Shown here in pieces: positions 59,315-64,000 of a DNA stretch of 64,000 nucleotides. The translations under genes and the position numbers were made by a program. Position 1 is the stretch's first letter, and every line of letters starts with the position of its first letter. The notes under the pieces were generated by a model, which was not told the origin of the DNA, did no database searches, and saw only the letters and a program-made list of their open reading frames with translations. The stretch is from Hymenoscyphus infarciens (Eukaryota > Ascomycota > Leotiomycetes > Helotiales > Helotiaceae), in the NCBI GenBank assembly GCA_001414345.1, contig LLCB01000113.1, positions 1-64,000 of the forward strand, read 5' to 3'.

Positions 59315-62112
59315 ATTTTTTACTTGTTTTTTCTAAAAATAGAGATCGCTTAGGGGTTCGCTTCAGGATAGTATAAGGACTTGGGGTTAGTATAGAATGT
59401 AAGAGACGTTTAAGCTCTCGTACTTCCACAAATCATTGAAATCTTCTGATGGTCCAGCGAGGTAATTTGTCAGCAACATACAAAGGTGCTTGAGTAATCT
59501 TCAAGTGCGAGACAAGTATGCTACCAACTCCTCTAAGTTCTGTCCCAAACATTGAATTTCAAGCTACCAATAAAATCAACGAGTTATGTGGACTTATCGT
59601 TGTTTGAACCTTTAACCCACGCATAAAAACTCGCATTTTTCTTCACTAGTACTAGACTAAGCCAAAGGGGGTTTATCGAGACGGTGCGCTGTGGAAAGAT
59701 AGCTACTGAAATATGTGTCTCGGTATTTGCGCAGCCCGAGTCTCGCTGTCTTCCCAAGAAGATGAATGTGTTTCTACTCTGTTTGGAAAGGCCATCCCGT
59801 CGCTTCAAAGTAAGTTGTTGAATTTTCAATCGTAGAAATATCTTCGGCAGCAAAATTTGGCCCTCAAAAGTACTTACATCCTTGTTCGCGGTTTGATTCC
59901 CAGCTACGTGCAATATTCAAAGAAATATTGTTGTAATTATAGTACAGACATGAATTTCTCCTTCCTACAAAGCTCACGAGTTCACCAAGACACAATGGCG
60001 TCTTCCGACTTGGTCCTTTTGATTTTTTATGGTTTTTGGTTATTTGTGATTCGTGTTATTTATTCGAACGTTTGATAGCTTCGTGACATATGAAGAGGGA
60101 ACGCGACTAAGAAGTAGGATATAAATAAACTAAGTGGCTTTTGCTTCTTAGCTGCTTTGTTAGCATTGAGTCTCTAATGGGAATTTTGAGAATTCCTCCT
60201 CAAGCCTACAAAAAGGCTAAAATTGTTGAACGCGAATGGTGAGCTTGCGAAGGGAGAGACCTAACTCCTCAGTGGCACTCATGGTTGCACACCCAGTCCC
60301 CCCACCAGTCTAGTAAATATTAGAGAGAAATTTAGACGTTTAAACCCCGACAATGTAGGAGAGACAACAAAGCTGGAGAACTAAGACTTTGCGAGTATTA
60401 CATTCTCTCGTGAGTGACCAGTTCAGACAACAAGGGTCCTCTGTCGAGGAAAGAGTTAGTAGTTGTTTTATATAGCTTCCCACTTTATATGTCATCTCGA
60501 GGAAGTCAATCTCGAGACTCAATGGTGTTTATATCTTAAGTGGAGAGTTTTATTCTTATTAAGAGCTTACCTTAATAATCAGCAGCACTTTTCGACAGAA
60601 TTTTGGTGGTTCGATTTGCAAGTGGTTTTGGGGGTTGCTTGAACATGGAAAGGGAAAAGTGACAGGAACTCCTTTTGCTGGGAGAGTGTTTCAGCCTTGT
60701 GGCATGTTAATAGAAGACTTTAAGTCACACATATACCATGTAACCAACTCTATTTTTTAAGCTTCTTTTCTCTGCATTGGTTGTAAGGGCTGAAAAGTTC
60801 TCAACTACCTACCCACGAAGTGAAAAGTAAGTAGGAATCCATACAGTCCAGCTTACAACTCCATCTTAAGGAACTTACATAACGCGCTTTGATTTGGGAG
60901 AAAGTAACAGTGCCAATGGCGAAACTAGTGAGAGTTTGTTTTAATTTTTGAAGTGATGGTCGGACAACTCATCCAAACGTATACAAAGAAAATTATTCTT
61001 TCTAACTAGGTTCTTTTCCCAAATTTCATAGCCGCTCTTCTTGTACAATAATATAACGCCATAGCAACTCGTAACAAAGGTGTGAGCAAGCAAAGTTGAA
61101 GAAAAGGATGAAAGGAATGGGATCAATAAATCGTTAGGTCTGTTTAAGTTCCCAAAACTAGTGGTACTAAAATGTTAGCAAGCTTGTTCGATTTTATCTA
61201 CAGTGTTATTCATCTTTTTGACAGCACTTGTACCTTCGACAGTGAAAACTTTGATTTTTCTCTTGTAGATACAAATCGCCTAAGAGGAGTTGAGTTGTCG
61301 ACAAGCTCGAAAGAACTTGTAAGTGCACGACGCCCAGGTTCCGATCTGTTGATTGTGTATTCGACGCCTTCCTCATCGTCTTCATCTTCGTAACGCTCGA
61401 AAACGCGCACAGGCCTGGCATTCGTTGGAGTCTCACCGTCTAGAAGACGAGAGATCTAGGAGGGAGGCTATTTCAGTTAATATAAAAGCCTAGGAAAGGC
61501 AGATACAAGCTTCTTACCATGGTTTTTCGTCGGGCGGCGCGCGCCGCAGCAGTCTAGCAGCGGCGGGAGAGTTTTAAGGAAGTCATAAAAAGAAAAGAAA
61601 GAGGTTAGGTTATTAAATCCGTGTATATAGCAAACGACGCTTTCCTAATTAGGAAAGGTCATTTAAGGGGTGTATTATAGGACAAAGGTAGGTTAGACAA
61701 AGGATCACCTAATAATCCTCACCTTTTAAGCGAGGAGCCTGGTATTTAAAGCCTTATACTCTCCCCTATAGTTCTAGGGAATCAAGCATCTACTTTAACT
61801 TCACTTTACTCATCCCATGCTCTCGATATAGCTTCTGTAATCGCCATAACTTGTCTTTTCTTAGGAAATTGTAAGACTATTCGAAGACTATGCGGAACTA
61901 ATAATGCAGACCTGCGGGCCCTTAGACGAAGTCTTGACTCATCATCAGTAACTTTGGAGTCCTTACGGATTCCTCTGTTAGAGTGAGCATCGCATAGAAG
62001 ATAATCTTGAGAGAAATGGCGGCGATAATAGAAGAGAGTAAGTGACTAGGACAGAGCAGTAGAGGACATCCTAGACTCCCAGCTAGAATCGCAGTCGTCG
62101 GTAGCATCATCC
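59315..62112. other. 2.8-kb gene-poor region
   Basis: Only short, unrelated ORFs. It contains the CG-rich run at 61535-61565, a perfect 18-bp palindrome CTTTCCTAATTAGGAAAG (61640-61657), and a TATA-like GGTATTTAAAGCC (61738-61750) followed by a pyrimidine-rich stretch. No complete gene or RNA gene recognised. Confidence 0.4.
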
Positions 62113-62627
62113 AGTGTTTTGGTTTTCCCTGCCTTAGTTAGCCTAGTACTTAGGATAGGATAGGCTACTTACCTAGGTAAGGATAGGAGAGGCTAGGCTA
62201 GATTAGGATTAAGGCTAGGCTAAGTTTAGTAGGCTAGGTACTCTAACTAGGATAGGAGTGGCTAGGAAAGTTCTAAAAATAGGATAGGAGTAGCTAGACA
62301 GATAAAAAAAGGAGGCTAGGCTAGAGTAGGATTAGGAAGGCAACCCTCTAATTAGGACCTAGACCCTCTTTTCACCCGCCTTCTAGATATTAAGCGAAAT
62401 TATAGCCGCCTTCTAGGCTTTAAGCGAAATTAACTAGCCTAACTCTTCCTATCCTAGCCTCTCTACTTAGTAAGGAAAGGTAAGCAAGTACTATAGGATA
62501 GCAGTAGCTAGGAAAGCTAGAATTTAAGAATAGGAGAAGGCGGGATAGCCTTAAAATAGAGGTAGGAGGGAGAAGGAGCGTCGAGGCAGGATAGGATAAC
62601 AGATTAGGCGAGGAAACCCAAAACACT
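62113..62627. mobile_element. Element with 22-bp inverted termini and 9-bp target duplication, MULE-like
   Basis: The left end AGTGTTTTGGTTTTCCCTGC matches the reverse complement of the right end, AGTGTTTTGGGTTTCCTCGC, with few differences. AGCATCATC flanks both sides (62103-62111 and 62628-62636), a 9-bp target duplication. The interior (515 bp in total) is packed with degenerate GGATAGG/GGCTAGG words in both orientations and a 28-bp direct repeat (CCGCCTTCTAGRYWTTAAGC.., twice near 62379-62430). No ORF of note. A 9-bp duplication with inverted ends fits a Mutator-type non-autonomous element. Confidence 0.7.
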
Positions 62628-62637
62628 AGCATCATCT

Positions 62638-64000
62638 AATCTTTTTTTGTATGTGGAGTTCCAGGCACAAGCTAATAGCGACGATCCAACTAGTAAAGAC
62701 TCAGCCGCTCCGTTGTATGCTGATGGCAATATTTCCAGTATAACTCACCCGACTAGGATCTTCATATCAGGAGCACTGAACTATACTTTCGGCACGTGAA
62801 ACATCATTGACGGTAATTCGACTCACTCAAAAGAGCAGCAACGTTAGTTGTGCTTCCTGGCAGTAGACTCAAGTATTAACCGGGCTAGACTCGAGGAGAA
62901 TGCGTTTTAGATCACAACCAAGCTTATATAGCATTCAAGGGAAGAAAAATTGAACTATGAAATTGCTACGAGACATCGGAGATCTTTTAGTTATGTTTGC
63001 AGAAAGATCTTTATTGGTTCTCTTCGCTTGAAAAGAAGTCTGCCCGAAGTAAGGGGGTTGAACGAGTGAGGTGTGTTCAATCTATTCTGCAAATTTCTTC
63101 ACATCTGACAACCCTTTTCCTTTTGACAGTGTGTGGACAATGATATGCTTAGCAAGCACGAATAAGAGAGAAGTAAAAAAAAAGGGGGGTTTATCCCTAA
63201 GCGCTCTCTTATGCCTACACTTTGCTAGAGGAGCTCATTCTCACACCCACCCCGTAGGGGCCTCACTCTTCACAATATTATAAGGTCGTTGGAAGGATAT
63301 TAGAATCAACTAATACTACTCCTCCGCTATCAGAGCTAATATATAGTCAACAGATGTATTCTCCTCAGTTAGTTAGTCACTCACCACACGCCATCTAACT
63401 ATCAAGTAAAAAGTCAACAAAACCAACCAGATGAATACCAGCTCCTCTTCAACTCAAGGACCTCTATAAATCTAAACCCCGTTGCTGAAAAATCATATAG
63501 AAGAACTCAGCAACACCCACAACAAAATCCACATTGTCCCGGACCAGAGATTGTGGACTCCTTTCTTCTTTCGCTTAATCGCTATAAACGAAAACAAAAG
63601 CGATTCACCTTCAAGAAAACTCTACTCCCACCTCTAGGTTCTAATCACTTAGTACGCCAGAGGGAGAAGGAGGGGGAATCGAAGACACTCTTTGTTTCAA
63701 CAGTAAACTCTCGCATTCATTCCCTTTTATACTCAGAACATGGCTAAGCCCACTTAGAGTAAGCTCAGTTGGTTGAAAGAGTATGGGTAGTTATATCCAC
63801 AGATACAATCTAGTAGGATCTAGAACCACCAAAAAAAAAACAATGCTAGGAAAAGGACTCACTCAAACAGACATCAAGATAAATATATTTTCTTAGAAGT
63901 TAGGGGAAATAACATGTCTGAGAACTAATCGCCATCTATGACTCTCACTGAATTAAATTACACCTTGTTGGTTCTCTGAAAACATACTTTGGCTATCTTC
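62638..64000. other. Right-edge gene-poor region
   Basis: No gene or RNA gene recognised. Contains short homopolymer runs. The window ends inside non-coding DNA. Confidence 0.4.

Noticed and set aside
61500..61900. Solo LTR of a copia-type element
   Set aside because: TATA-like and pyrimidine features are present, but no TG..CA ends with a target duplication could be found.

Overview
This window is nuclear DNA from a filamentous ascomycete fungus (Pezizomycotina). Genes carry short (about 46-300 bp) GT-AG introns, some with a TACTAAC-type branch point. The gene set is fungal: BRE1, BDP1, PBN1, glycogenin, a fungal elongase of the QTYHHAG type, an NHX exchanger and a CorA-like protein. Several repeats carry the C-to-T/G-to-A marks of repeat-induced point mutation (RIP). 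Leotiomycetes/Helotiales is my best guess from remembered homologues; it is an inference.

Layout: 1-8.3 kb is mostly gene-poor. It holds a 104-bp satellite at the left edge, one SAM-methyltransferase gene (1.0-1.7 kb) and a degenerate minisatellite. A fatty-acid elongase lies at 8.5-10 kb. 10-18.3 kb is an AT-rich accessory block with two copies of one Tc1/mariner-type MITE (the second looks RIPed), a second minisatellite in the opposite orientation and a truncated fragment of a large fungal gene family. 18.3-56.3 kb is the gene-rich part: CorA-like protein, LMBR1-domain protein, a repeat-containing unknown, an alpha-glucoside/sucrose transporter, an Na+(K+)/H+ exchanger, a degenerate OMA1-like peptidase, a GFA-fold protein, a GH1 beta-glucosidase, BDP1, BRE1, a SARAF-like protein, PBN1, an LPAEIR-motif protein and glycogenin. 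56.3-64 kb is again gene-poor: a heavily RIPed insertion with a 14-bp target duplication and a poly(A)-like end, then two elements with terminal inverted repeats and 8-10-bp target duplications.

The genes do not form an obvious pathway cluster; they are mostly housekeeping genes. BDP1/BRE1, the SARAF-like gene/PBN1, and the LMBR1 gene/unknown protein are divergent pairs that may share promoters. Several neighbours act in the endomembrane system (elongase, PBN1, SARAF-like, NHX) or in carbon storage and uptake (glycogenin, GH1, sugar transporter), but I see no evidence of co-regulation. No complete transposase or reverse transcriptase, rRNA, convincing tRNA, CRISPR array or secondary-metabolite cluster was found. 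Exon boundaries were worked out by hand from frame continuity, splice consensus and family motifs. The most interesting signals are the RIPed and unRIPed MITE pair, the apparently catalytically dead OMA1-like gene with two in-frame stops, and the structured repeat elements.
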